DNA from: Bombardia bombarda
Lineage: Eukaryota > Ascomycota > Sordariomycetes > Sordariales > Lasiosphaeriaceae
Direction: 5' to 3'
DNA: 64,000 bases
Assembly (NCBI GenBank): GCA_030512295.1
Contig: JAULSR010000001.1
Coordinates: forward strand, 310,001 to 374,000
The notes below the pieces were generated by a model that had not been told where the DNA came from, did not search any database, and saw only the letters and a program-made list of their open reading frames with translations. The translations under genes were made by a program, and so were the position numbers. Of this stretch, positions 22,483 to 34,179 are shown in pieces (the first letter of the stretch is position 1; every line of letters starts with the position of its first letter).

Positions 22483-25400
22483 GAGTTGTGGTCGGAAACT
22501 AATAAGTATCGCTTTAATAGTGTGCATTGATTGCATCGATCAGTGTGCCTGTGCGAATCGTCGATTTATAGCGTTTTTGTTTTGGGCTTGCAGCATAATA
22601 CTAGCGGATGGGATTTGATGGAAGCATTTGGAAAGCGATCATGATGGATAGGTGTGAAAAGATGGTACGAAAAAGAATGTTTGGAGTCATGTCGATATGG
22701 AAGAACGATATATATGTTGCCCGAAAGTTTGCTTGTTAGGGGGGTTTTCCATCTTTGTTATCACTGTTTGTTGGATTTGATTGTTTGTTTGCGACTGCTT
22801 TGAGCATTAGCCAGCGACTACCCACTCTCGTTTTTTGTCGCGTTTAGTTTTGAGGATGAAGGTTTATAAATGAGTACCTTGAGTACATAGTACGCCATTG
22901 CTGGGTATATACCTAATGAATGTCATGGATCCATTGGGCTGTACTATTGAAAGAGGCAAGATGAAAGAGGCAAGATGAGGTTTGATTTTGTATGATTCAA
23001 GGTATGTGTACATGATATCAGGTCAGATGTGGTGAGTTTTGCTCTTTTACGATTTTTATGATATTTTATTTTGATAGGTCGTTACTAGTGTTGATATTGC
23101 TTTGTGTTTTGATTCCTTTGGAGTTGTGCTGCTGATATTTCATTTTCAACGTGCCAAGCCAACCCCTTTTAGACTACAGTATCGGGATTCGTGTCAACTT
23201 TGTCTCGGTGTGACGGGCCCAATCTGGACAAGTCAGTGAAGTGAGCGGGTAGCTGTCAGTGTCAGATGCAAGCCACCCCATTCTAGAACAGAAGAAATCC
23301 CCTTCCAAAGTTATTGATCCATAATTGCCTGAAGAAGTACAAGGATGAGGGGTGCGACGAAGAAAAGTCGACGGTGGTGGCACCTCCTTGTGTACGGAGC
23401 AAGCAGCAATGAGGCGAGGTTGGAGGTACTTTTAACATGGGATTATTCGTTTCGGGCGGGAACATGGTCACTGCATGTTGCAACAACGCTGAAATAGGTA
23501 CCTCAGCTGCCACCGGGCCGTTTATTGAAAAAAGAGGCGCCGAGGAGTCGGCACTCAAGCACCTCTAGATTTTCTTGGAGGCGACATCATCGTTGTTTGA
23601 TATTTTCCTTGCTTATTGTTTTCCAAACTAACCAGAATTGCATCCAAGCGGCATTATAAAATTATATAGTGAGGCGGGCGGGAGCTGCCTCCCACGGTCG
23701 GCATTTCAACGTTGATGCCGTCTTCCCGCCAACAACAGCGGAGGCATGTCGAGAAGTGGCACAAGGAAGGGAGTGGAGGCGGGGCTCCATATTAAGTCGA
23801 ATGCACGACACCAAAACCGACAGCCACTGCTGCACAGGAGCACTGACCAGAGGTTGTCGGTTGTGCATGCTGAAAAGGAGCCGAGTCGAGTTCCTCCGAC
23901 CCGTTCAAGAGCAAACTGCAGTGCTGCATCTGCATCTGCATCGAACCCGCGGAATGCAGTGGTCTGTGGCCTGTGGCCTGTGGCCTGCATCCCACCGATC
24001 ACCATCAGATCGGGCCATTGGGGGGGACAGGAAAGGGCACGGATACTCGAAGAGGTCCGAGCATATCAGCCATGAGGAATCATCATTGATGGGCGATAGG
24101 AAGTGAATTAGCTGTTGGCATTGGCGTTGGAAAATGGTGTGTTTGGCAAGAGACAGCTCTGAATGGCCTCCAGTCTTGGAATTGGTTATGTGGAGATGAA
24201 GCCCGTTCCAAGGAGATCAATTGGGCATTTAAGAATACCTGCACCCGCACCCGCACCGGGTTGACTTGCTTGTGCAGAATCTTGTCCTGTCGTCGATCAT
24301 GGCTGGGCATCCGCAGCCGGACTTATAGCCACCCGGGTATCGTGTGAATCCTGTATTCCAAAGAGGAATCAAGACCAGGCGGCACATTGTTTCAGTGAGA
24401 TCGGGAGCAAACAAACGTGCAAACGGCTTGCGGCACTGGAGATGTTGTTATGAAAACACATACTTGGTCCAGTGTCTGGCGGGGTCAAATGGGGTCGAAC
24501 GGGGTCGAACAGGAGCACTATCGCGGGATTACTGGAAGGCCGAAGTTAAAATGAAGCCTGGCGGATCTGCCCTAGGACTACATCAGTTGCATTACGACTT
24601 GTGGTGTTTGAGTTGCGATGATCCGTCATTATTCGGGTGCGGTGCAAGATGGATGCAACTATTGTCGGTTGCTGTGAGCACTAATTATCAGATGGGATGG
24701 TTCCATGCCTAGGAGCGATGAACGAACGTGACAGAGGCGCGCACCGACGCACCACACCATCACAGGAACACGCGAAAAAAAAGGAGACCCTTGCACATTG
24801 CCCCATGCCTTCCATGGCCCCCTCCTCAACTTTTTTTTTGCTTCGACCAGAACCACCACCTATCGCCGCCTCCACCACGCTATCGCTCGCCCAGATCTAC
24901 TTCAGGGGTGCAGGAATCCATCTTTTAAGCAACTGCTGTGACATCGAACAGAATTAAGCTGCGTTGCAACTCGCTGGCCTTTTGATTTTTAGACGTGGGC
25001 TTGGGTGGGCCTTTGTGATTTCCGTCCCTGCGTTTGGTCTGGTCATTACTTTAATTTGGTGTCGCGCGGAACAAGCAGCTTCCCTGCGCCCTGCGGTCCC
25101 CGAGCGACCGACTTTGCGTCAAAGCTTTTCCCGACAGCAGCACATGCATCCATTTGTGCCAATTAGTCCCCCAGCTACGGTACTTCATACGAAGTAGACC
25201 AATAGATCACGAGCCTTTTCCATTCATCCCCCCTCATGAACATCGAAACCTCGGCGACTCAAACAGCAAACCACTTCATCTGAAGCCCGGGCCCATCGAC
25301 CAGCCCGTGGCGGGACCGGGACAGGACAGGGATAGACCGCAACAGCTCAGTTGGCGGAGAGTGAGAGCTAAGTGACAAGCGACAAGCGACAAGCGATAAT

Positions 25401-25577
25401 TGACAGGGGCCGTCCGTTCTGAGCAAGCTTCCCAGGCCAGGGTCGACCAGGATCGCCGACGACTTGCTTTGCGCAGTACAGCAAAGCAACGCACACCAGC
25501 GAGCGCGTCGACACCAGAGCGCAAACAGCACCCAACCTCACGTCACCTCCTGCCCGATAGATGAATTCCTGGACACA
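22483..25577. other. 3.1-kb gene-poor spacer
   Basis: The longest stretch without a supportable gene. Small frames on both strands are short and lack domain content. It includes simple repeats: a CTGTGGC triplication near 23960, a GTCGAACGGG-type 10-mer at 24481-24510, and CACCCG copies near 24240. It ends with the presumed DOCK promoter and leader, including GACAAGC heptamers at about 25373-25396. Confidence 0.5.
24481..24510. repeat. 10-bp direct repeat, three copies
   Basis: Three consecutive GGGGTCRAAY-like decamers in the gene-poor spacer; the second and third copies are nearly identical. No associated gene or terminal repeat. Confidence 0.7.
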
Positions 25578-28500
25578 ATGCCGTGGCAACCTCTGCCTCG
25601 CATCGCATTCGCCGTAGCGACATACCCCTTCATTCCCTCTAGCCCGGCTGATCTCCCCCTCGAGCTTGGCGATGAGCTCTACATCATCGAAGAGACACCC
25701 GATGGCAACTGGCTGCGCGGATACCTGGTTGCGCCCCCAAGCCTGCTGGCGGGCTTGACCAGCGTCAAGGGCCAGACCTTGGAGGCTCGCGTCTTCAGCG
25801 GCATCTTTCCCCGCAGCTGTGTCGAGGTGCGCGAGGTCCTTGGCGAGAGCGACGAGATAGACGACAACGAGAGCGACGACGGCGCGCCCGGCACAGGCGA
25901 TGCCCCCTATGTTGGAAGCGATTCGGCCAAGAGTGGTCTTGTAAACGGAGAGAGGAAAAGGCGGAAAGACAAGGCAAAGACACACGATTCGGGGGTGAGA
26001 AAGGGGGGACAAAGGATCACGGCCTGCCCAACGGAACCCATGGGCGATTGTCGGTGCCAGTCAGGCGGGACCACAATGCGCCGCGCCAGCCAGCTCCCGT
26101 CCCCATGCTGAAAATTGGCGATGAGACTCCCACTTCGGCATCTGAGCCTCTCATCGACGAAATTGCCTCCTGCCTTCGAGAATGGCACTCGACGAACCTC
26201 CACGAGCTTCTGCTGTCGCGACAATATGGCAAGCTGGACACTCTCTCACAGCTGGTCGCGACCCTGAACTTTTCAAGACAGCAGTTCCTGCACGATGTAC
26301 TCACAACATATGAGTACAATAATCTGCGTGAGAAGGCCGTCTGGGACCTGGTACGCGTTAACAAGCTTTGTGGAGGGGAGGTGATTGTGCGCGACCCACA
26401 TGAGCGCGGGCGGGTTCTGACTGGAGATGACTCCGTGGTCGAAGTGACGGGGCTTCAGTCCATCATGAGTCTGCTGGATGAAACCCCCACCATCCCTGTC
26501 GAGCTGACTGCTTTGCACCACCTGATGGTGGACATAAAAGGCTTTGCCGGCGCATCGACTGATGCTACCACCTTGGTGATATATCTGGCGACCAAGCCTG
26601 TTGGAGGAGTTTTGACGCCCCTGTCCGAAAGCTACATCGTCGACGTTTCCGCTGGTGGACAGATGAGCCACCTCGGCCGGAACGTGCAGATGCGCACTCT
26701 CTTTGCCGACCTCTCAGCCGCAGACATTGGCGATATACCCTCGGCACAGTCGGAGCTCTTGCTGATTGTAAAGATCCGGGCACCGCAACAGGTCGTAGCT
26801 ACTAAGCCCAGCTCGCGATCCGGATCCGTATCACATCCAGTACCGCCACAGTTCTCCAAGGAGTCCTCCAAGCCCCCTCTGTCAGCCGGGAACAAATCAG
26901 TGCGTAGGAGCTTGATGTGGGCCGGCAAGAGCACCAGGTCGGCTTTTTCTAGAGGCAACCAAAAGCTGGACGCTTTGTCGGAGCAGCCAGAGGACACGAC
27001 ACCGACTACGGCTGGCGCTGAGAGCAGAGACGGCCCACCGCCCAGCACAGCCGGTTCCAGGACAGGGCGGGGTTCCGTCGACGGTCAGGTTGCGCAGACG
27101 ACCGCTGATAGGACGGTCGGCATCGGGGTGCTAAAGCTGAACTCCATAATGAAGCAGGAAGAAGAGGTCGAACATGTTGTTAGCATCTGGTCGCCCTCTC
27201 CAAGGTTCACATCCGAGCGACATGAGAACGCTGAGGAGTGGGACCCTATAATACGCGAGATCATGGATAGTAAATCTGGCTACTACGAAAAGTCAAGGAG
27301 GGCAGAGCGACTACAGGTTCACCTCAGGGCATTCAATGACCCGGATGCCGATCTATTGATAAAAGCAACGCCGACAATACTGTCTGGCATCTGCAAGACA
27401 AACAAGGTGGGCTTCACCGGTGCGCCAACAAAGCCAAGGTCCGACATCTACCTGACAATCGACGAGGCGATCCTTACCCGGCAAACATTGCTATCTCGTT
27501 ATGGGGGCAGCGCAACATCTCTTCCTAGCAGCATTCATGGCAATAACCTCCAGGTTACACTCGAAGTCCGGCGATCATCGGGCGAGCGCATTGATAATTG
27601 CATATACCCCTCGTCCAATACCGAAGGCCTTAGCATCTGGAAGACAGTCGCCACTGAACGTGGGGACCAATGGCACCAGACCATCAAGCTGGTCGTCGCC
27701 CCTCAGGATGTTAATGTATCACATGTTGTGTTTCACCTTGCAGATGCGCCCAATCCCCCGTTTGCCGTCGCCTACATGCCTCTCTGGGATCAACAGGCCT
27801 TTATTGGCGATGGCTCCCACGGACTCCTACTATACAGACTAGACGAGCATACGGCTGTCCCTCAGCCCGACTCGCAAGGCAAAGGCGGTTATCTTGGTTT
27901 GCCATTCACTTCTAAGGGCAAGAATGAGCATCAAGCCGAGGTGACTGGGCCCTTCGCCATGGTGCGTGTCGAAACCTATCTCTGCAGTACGCGCTTCTCT
28001 CAAGATAGAGTGGTGCTAGGACTGCTGAAATGGAAGGAAGCATCGCGGGACGCAGTTCCAGATCTACTGAAGCAGTTCATATTTGTCCCCGAGATTGAAG
28101 TTGTCAAACTCTTGAACGATGTCCTGGACGCATTATTCGGCATTCTGGTCGAGTACTCGGGCAATGACGACTACGAAGACCTGGTCTTCGGTGCTCTAGT
28201 GAGAGTCCTGGACATAGTTCACGACAGGAGATTCAACCTCGCCCCCCTCGTTGACCAGTACGCGGAGAGCAAGTTTAACTACCCGTTTGCTACACCTTGC
28301 CTGGTTAGGTCTTTTACTAGGCTCCTGTCTAAACCTACCGAGCCCGAGACGGCAAGGAAGCTGCGTGCTACCTTTAAGGTTATAAGACACATTCTCAAGT
28401 TCATCACCCATGCCAGGGGTCAGCAAAAAGTCAAAGAAGCAGGAATAGGAATCACCAGCTCCAACCCAGGCTTTACACGCGACTTGCGAAGCATCTTCAA

Positions 28501-31500
28501 AGCACTTGATGGTATGATGCGTAATACGGCGCCTGTGCTGGTCGGAAGCCAGACGCTAGCCGTCCAGCATTTCCACACCTGGCTACCAGAACTTGCTGGT
28601 CTTTTGACAACCGAGGAGATCCTACACATTGCTATTGACTTCATGGACTCATGCTCGGGGGTCAAGGGGAAGCTCGTCTTGTACAAGTTGGTTTTGATCA
28701 TTAACTACGCGAAACTGGGCATCTTCTCGCATCCAGAACAACGGTCTGCCCTCAGCGCTAATACCGTGAGGTGGATTGCGCCCCATTGGGGCCACACCAA
28801 CGAGGTGACTGAACAATGGAAGGAACAAGTTCGTCTCTGTTGCTCGGTCCTCGCCAGCCAGGTGGACCATCTGGGTCCCGAGATCCCCGACTACATTCCC
28901 AAGATTATCCAGTCATATCTCACCCTCCAAGCTGTTCAGCAAAAGCCCAAGAACAAGCTATCGCTTCTCTTCCCTACGACCTATCCCTTCCCCACCAAGC
29001 CGACTACAGAGGATGCCATGTTCGATGAGGCCCTCATCGAGCTCTCAGCCGTGCTGTCTGCCTTGTCCAACTCTCCGAGCGGGATGCAACTTGAGCTAGC
29101 GGAAGACGACCTGAACATAATTGTGGAAAACTCTCTTCGTGTTCATATAAGCATCCTGCAGGGCGAAACTTTCCCTTCCAATTGGCTGAGTGTACATATA
29201 TTCCACCATAAATCGACCATGCGGACGCTGCAATACCTTGCCAGCATATTGTTGGAGTCGTTTCTCCCCCATCCGGACGAAGCTGAAAACTTTGACACTG
29301 AGCTGTGGAAGATGTTTTTCACCACGTTGCTCAAACTCGTCGGGAGCTCCTCACTTGCTCTGGAGACATTTCCTGAACAAAAAAGGAGGGCTGTTTGGAA
29401 GATAGCCGGCGACGTCAGGGAACACGGTGCCGAGCTTTTGAGGAGGACGTGGGAGGCCATTGGCTGGGAGACGAGTATGGATGAGCGTGCTCGTTACGGT
29501 CTTCAAAAGATGGGTGGCTACCAGGTTCAATACGTACCCACGCTTGTTGGGCCAATTGTTGAATTATGCCTCAGCGTGCATGAGGGTCTCCGACGGATGG
29601 CAGTCGAGGTCTTGCAGACCATGATTGTCAGTGAGTGGACCCTTAGTGAGGATCTCTCCGTCATCCAGACGGAGATGATCGACTGCTTGGATGTCTACTT
29701 CAAGACAAAACCTTTGACTGAGAGCATATTACAGAAGCTGTTTGTGCGCGAGCTGCTTGCTCGCTTCGAACCGCTTTCGAGGATACCAGACGAGCCACTT
29801 TATTCTGCGCTTAGGGAGCTTATGGGCACCGTCGATGAGTTCCTTGATCTGCTGGTTGCAGTTCACAGCGGCGATGGCTCTGGAGAAGCTTCCCATCTTA
29901 TTCACCGTCTGCGACTGATGGAGTTCCTTCGCGATATGCAGAAGGAGGAGATATTTGTCCGCTATGTCCACCAGCTCGCGAACCTCCAAGCAGATGCTCG
30001 AAATCACGCCGAGGCGGGACTGGCCCTTCGACTTCATGCAGACTTGTATGACTGGGACCCCATCAAGACCACACCCGCTCTTCAAGACCCAGAATTCCCC
30101 ACACAATCCCACTTTGAGAGAAAAGAGAGGATTTACTTCGACATGATCAAGCACTTTGAAGACGGCCAGGCGTGGAGCAGCGCTCTTGCTGCCTACAAGG
30201 AGCTACAACTGCAGTACGAGACCAATATCTTTGACTTTGCTAAGCTTGCCCGTACCGAGCGCGCCATCGCCACAATCTACGAGACTATCGCCAAAAGCGA
30301 TAAGTTGGTTCCCAAGTACTTCAAGGTCATCTTCCGGGGCCATGGCTTCCCGTCTAGCATGCGTGACAAGGAGTTTGTCTTTGAGGGGTCGCCCACAGAA
30401 CGCACGGCAGGCTTCACCGATCGCATGCAGGAGATGTATCCGTCTGCCCAGATCGTCACCAACGAGCATGTTGACGATGTGGAGGGCCAGTTCCTCGTCA
30501 TCTCTACGCTCGGCCCACACCGCGATTTGACCCATCAAGTGTATCAACGCGCACGTGTGCCACAGATCATCAGGGATTACCTCGTCTCGAACCATCCACA
30601 GACCTTCTCCGTCAGCTTAAGGAGGAATACCAGCGGGCCCGTCACGGAGCATTACGCGGAAAAGATCATCTACACAACCGCTGAGCCGTTCCCGACTATT
30701 TTGCGGCGGAGCGAGATCATCTCGGTTCACGAGGTGCGCCTCTCGGCTAAGGAAACGGCGCTGGAGCGCATTGTGCGGAAGACGGCCGAGATGACCTCCG
30801 TGGAGAGGAAGGTGGCTGATGGCGAGGCTGGTGATGATGCCGCGCAGCTGCTCCTCGACGCTGTCAGAATTAGCGTAAATCCAAATTCAGACAGTAGCGT
30901 CGTGTGCTATCGTCAGCTCGTCCCCAGTATGTCGTCTCACGGGAGGAACGCGTCATCGGCTCTGGATGAGAGCGGGTTGGAAGATGAGGACGAGGACGAG
31001 CTCGAAGCTCCCGAGATAGATGCGCAGGAGACGGCGATCAAGATGGCGTTAGTAGATCATGCTATCCTGATCAAGAGATGTCTAGCGACGTTGATGAAGA
31101 GTGGAAAGGAGATTCTCACCCAGCACGTTGAGGATCTACAGAAATGTGAGTACTCTGCAAACGAAGTTATCTCAGCAATGCGGGGCCGATGCTGACATGA
31201 CGCCTCCCCCTCTTTCAGTCTTCGAGACGACTTTCGCCCCAGAAATTTCTGTCTTTACCCCAGCGCAGCCATTGCGCGATGCCAATACAGCACAGTCGCC
31301 GACTTGGCCCCGTTCACCGCCTTCGACCATTGGAGCTCTACCACAGCACCATAAGACCAATAGCACCACCTCCCCACTGCTGACGAATGGTGTAAAGTCG
31401 GAAGAAGTATCGATCATCCAACCCGTCTCTTTACGCAATGGTCGCGGCGCTCGGCTGAGCTTTCTCGGTGGCCGTAAGAAGGACCACCCGCAGCAACAGC

Positions 31501-32024
31501 AGCAGCAGCAGCAACAGTCGCAACAAGCACCACCAAAGCCAGAGTCTTCATCTCCTTACTCCCCGGTCTCCCCACCGATTCCGCAGATCAATGGAGATGT
31601 CGCCAACCACCATACCAACAATGACCACCACCAGGCACATGAGGATGAGTCTGGGGACGCGAGCAGTCGGAGTCGCAGCATGAGCAAGGACAACTCTAAT
31701 AGGAGGAGCTTCTTCCGCAGCCACTCGTCTGACAGGCGTGTTCAGGTTAACGGCATGGACGTGAGCGGTGGCGGTGGCGGAGCTAACAGTGGGGCCGACT
31801 GGATGACCGACTCGGGGGGGGCGCGCGAGAGTTCTGACATGTCGGCGCTGGACAAGGAGAAGATGTTTCTTTCTTCTGACCATAATGGTGGTGGAGGAGG
31901 AGGAGGAGGAGGTATGGGAGGCATGCTCCACGTGGGAAGTGTTAGGAAGAGGTTGAGTATCCTCAGGCTGGGAAAGAAGAGCAGCAAGGGGAATGGGATA
32001 ATGACGAGTTTGGATGAGGAGTAG
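25578..32024 (+). CDS. DOCK-family guanine nucleotide exchange factor (Dck1-like, SH3-DHR1-DHR2)
   Basis: Exchange factor expected to act with an ELMO partner on Rac-type GTPases in polarity and wall integrity. Translation starts at MPWQPLPRIAF. An N-terminal SH3 domain (residues ~8-95: VATYPFIPSSPADLPLELGD, GNWLRGYL, GIFPRSCVE) is followed by a helical scaffold (EIASCLREWHSTNLHELLL), a DHR-1/C2 domain at about 27445-27850 (SDIYLTIDEAIL, HVVFHLADAP) and DHR-2 at about 29900-31100 (YKELQLQYETNIFDFAKLAR, YFKVIFRGHGFPSSMRDKEF). An intron at 31146-31218 leads to a disordered tail with polyGln and polyGly. Near 25991-26008 the frame changes between DKAKTHDSG and DHGLPNGTHG. One extra G in the G5 or G6 run makes a continuous protein; a GTAAAC..AG intron (25941-26014) is the alternative. 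About 2.1 thousand aa, normal for the family. Confidence 0.88.
31491..31520 (+). repeat. CAG-type microsatellite coding polyglutamine
   Basis: Run of CAA/CAG codons within the disordered C-terminal tail of the DOCK protein; a GGT/GGA repeat coding Gly9 follows at about 31884-31913. Both are typical length-variable coding repeats. Confidence 0.8.
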
Positions 32025-32500
32025 TTGAGTTGTTGTTTGTTACGGTTGTGTGGCAATGTGTTCTTCTTTTTCTTTTTACACGCACACACACTTACTAATT
32101 GCGAGATTTCCCCCTATTATTTTTTATTGTTTGTTCTTCCTTTTTTTTTGTTCAGGATATACCACACTAGCGCACACACGCGCTCATTGTGTCTCTTTTT
32201 GTAGGGTGGTGGAGCAGAGAGAGACACACACAAGAATAGGAGGTTTATATGTGTGTGTGTCGCCGACGCTGTTGCTGTTACTACTATTCTTGTTGTTGTT
32301 GTCACTACTCTGGATAAAAGGTCGACGTCCTTCGGCTACGGTCGTCATTACATACCTGCTGCCCCTATAGGCTGGCTAGATGGGTACCTTTCTACATACC
32401 TACCTATGCGCACAAGCAGGGTTTTCTTTTTCCCCCGTCTTCTTAGTTCTACCTCTCTGTTTTGACAAACTTGTGTCCAGGGAGGTTTTCTTTTGTCTCA

Positions 32501-32536
32501 ATCACTCGGCAAGGGTCGATGGGTTTGCCGAGTGAT
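32501..32536. repeat. Perfect 12-bp inverted repeat with 12-nt loop
   Basis: Arms ATCACTCGGCAA (32501-32512) and TTGCCGAGTGAT (32525-32536) are exact reverse complements flanking a 12-nt loop. It sits immediately before the 8-bp minisatellite. Confidence 0.9.
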
Positions 32537-32540
32537 CTAG

Positions 32541-32630
32541 GGAGGGACGGAGGGACGGAGGGACGGAGGGACGGAGGGACGGAGGGACGAAGGGACGGAG
32601 GGAGGGAGGGACGGAGGGAGGGAAGGATGG
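32541..32630. repeat. 8-bp purine-rich minisatellite (GGAGGGAC)n
   Basis: About eleven tandem copies of GGAGGGAC with a few variants (GAAGGGAC, GGAGGGAG). One strand is nearly pure purine with regular G triplets, so triplex or G-quadruplex structure is possible. Non-coding on any convincing frame. Confidence 0.9.
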
Positions 32631-33349
32631 ACGGGCAGGGTCGGTAGGGCAGGCGCCGTCTGCGTCCGCCCCGACCCAAGGACTTTATTCACACCGGGAA
32701 GGTGGGAAGCAAAATATATACGGAGGAAAATATTTCGACTTATGGGTACGTAGCTTGCTTTGCAAAAAAATGAGCGAGCAGAGCAATCTAGCCCATGGGC
32801 TGGGCGGTGGTTTTGCGTGGCACATCTTCTTCTCTTCAACCCGCTGTTACTTATTTTTTTAAAACCTATGCTCGTCATATTATTTATTTCTTCGTGTTTT
32901 TACAATTTTTCTTCATTCGATTCATGTTTCTTCTTTTTTTTTTTGTTATTTAGCTTGTGCTTTGCTTGCCATTTGGCACTTTACTTCGTTATATGTACAA
33001 ACACGCCTTTCGTTTCCTCTGTGCGCATACTTCTCTTTTTTATATGTTACAAATTTGCTTCTTATTCACCGTTCATATTCCCATTCTTGTATGTCTGCTT
33101 GGCGCGGAGAGATTGCCGGATCTAAAAGAAGGAGCGTTTATAGAAACCGTACATTTGGGTGGCTGCCTTCTTACATATGTGGCTGGCCGGCTGACTGGGA
33201 GTAATTAAATAAAATATTATCACATCACTGTGCCAGCTAGCCTTTTGTCGTCGTGGTTGTAATATCTACTCGACTTTTTCAAATTGTTTGTCATGGAATA
33301 TTCGAGAGCAAAAGAAGGACACGAGAGACCACCATCAAAAAGAAGTATC

Positions 33350-33458
33350 TGATTAGAGTGGGATTCGAACCCACGCCCTTTCGGACCACGGAAACTACTG
33401 TTGAATGAATTAAGGATTCTCCTTAACGTGGCGCCTTAGACCGCTCGGCCATCTAACC
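33350..33458 (-). tRNA. tRNA-Leu (anticodon AAG) with intron
   Basis: On the minus strand the gene begins GGTTAGATGGCCGAGCGGTC and ends TCTAATC plus discriminator A. The acceptor stem pairs GGTTAGA with TCTAATC (one G-U). The anticodon stem CCACG pairs with CGTGG around loop TT-AAG-G, and a ~30-nt intron follows position 37, the usual place. A long variable arm (TCCGAAAGGG) and the T arm GTGGGTTCGAATCCCAC fit a class II leucine tRNA. It reads CUU/CUC codons. The anticodon lies at 33422-33424. Confidence 0.92.
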
Positions 33459-34179
33459 TTTCTCATTGGTTGATGTGTGGTGCGTCGTGATGCAGCACCT
33501 ATGATGCAAGCTGCTGGAAGATGCTGTCAACATCCGGACTAACTCTCTTTCACCATGGCAACTTAGTTTTTTTTTAAAGTCTAGTGTTCTTTACTGGACT
33601 ACATTTTCCGCGGACGGCCAAAGTTTCCAGTGCGCTGGGCTGGTGTTGTAGCCGGGCGAGGGATTTCCTGAGCTGGAAAAAGATTAGAGTTGAGGTTAGA
33701 CAAAACGGTTGCGCTGATCAGTAACGGCTGGTGCACTGGCTTTGCCAGGCTGTAGACTATGACAACAGCTGCTAAAGAAAATCCAATTACGAAGTCTCTT
33801 CAATCGCAAGCGTCTTGCGTTGACCAAGCTGTGGTGGTTGGCGTGTTACAAAATACAAACCAGTTCCAGGTACTCGGGGGAGAAAGTCCAAAGTAACGGC
33901 GATCATCTATCTGGCCGTACTACAACTTCTCATTTCACCATATTTGATGGTGAAAGTTTATTGGACATGGATCACTTCTATTACGGTCCAAGCCATTGCT
34001 AAATTCATTCGCAGCATGCACAGATTCGTCATGTAGTGAAAATGATATGCTTTGGCAAACACGAAGCATGCTTTGTTGCTCTTGAGAGCTTTCGTTTTAT
34101 TTCTGCTGGGACTTGTTTCTTCTTTATCTCACCTATAACGCTGTGAAGTGATTAAAGTTGTCTCTTCCTCACACCAAGA
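33459..34179. other. Spacer tRNA-Leu to glycosyltransferase gene
   Basis: Contains the upstream flank of the tRNA and the promoter/leader of the next gene. No convincing coding frame. Confidence 0.5.

Larger units (their letters stand above)
32025..33349. other. Spacer after DOCK gene with T-rich tracts, hairpin and minisatellite
   Basis: Low-complexity DNA with several T runs and TTG repeats. The reading frames here are phenylalanine/leucine-rich artefacts of these tracts. It contains the inverted repeat and G-rich minisatellite listed separately. Confidence 0.5.

Noticed and set aside
32760..33204. Phe/Leu-rich frames suggesting a membrane protein
   Set aside because: They arise from T tracts; two frames overlap with similar hydrophobic translation and no clear start context.
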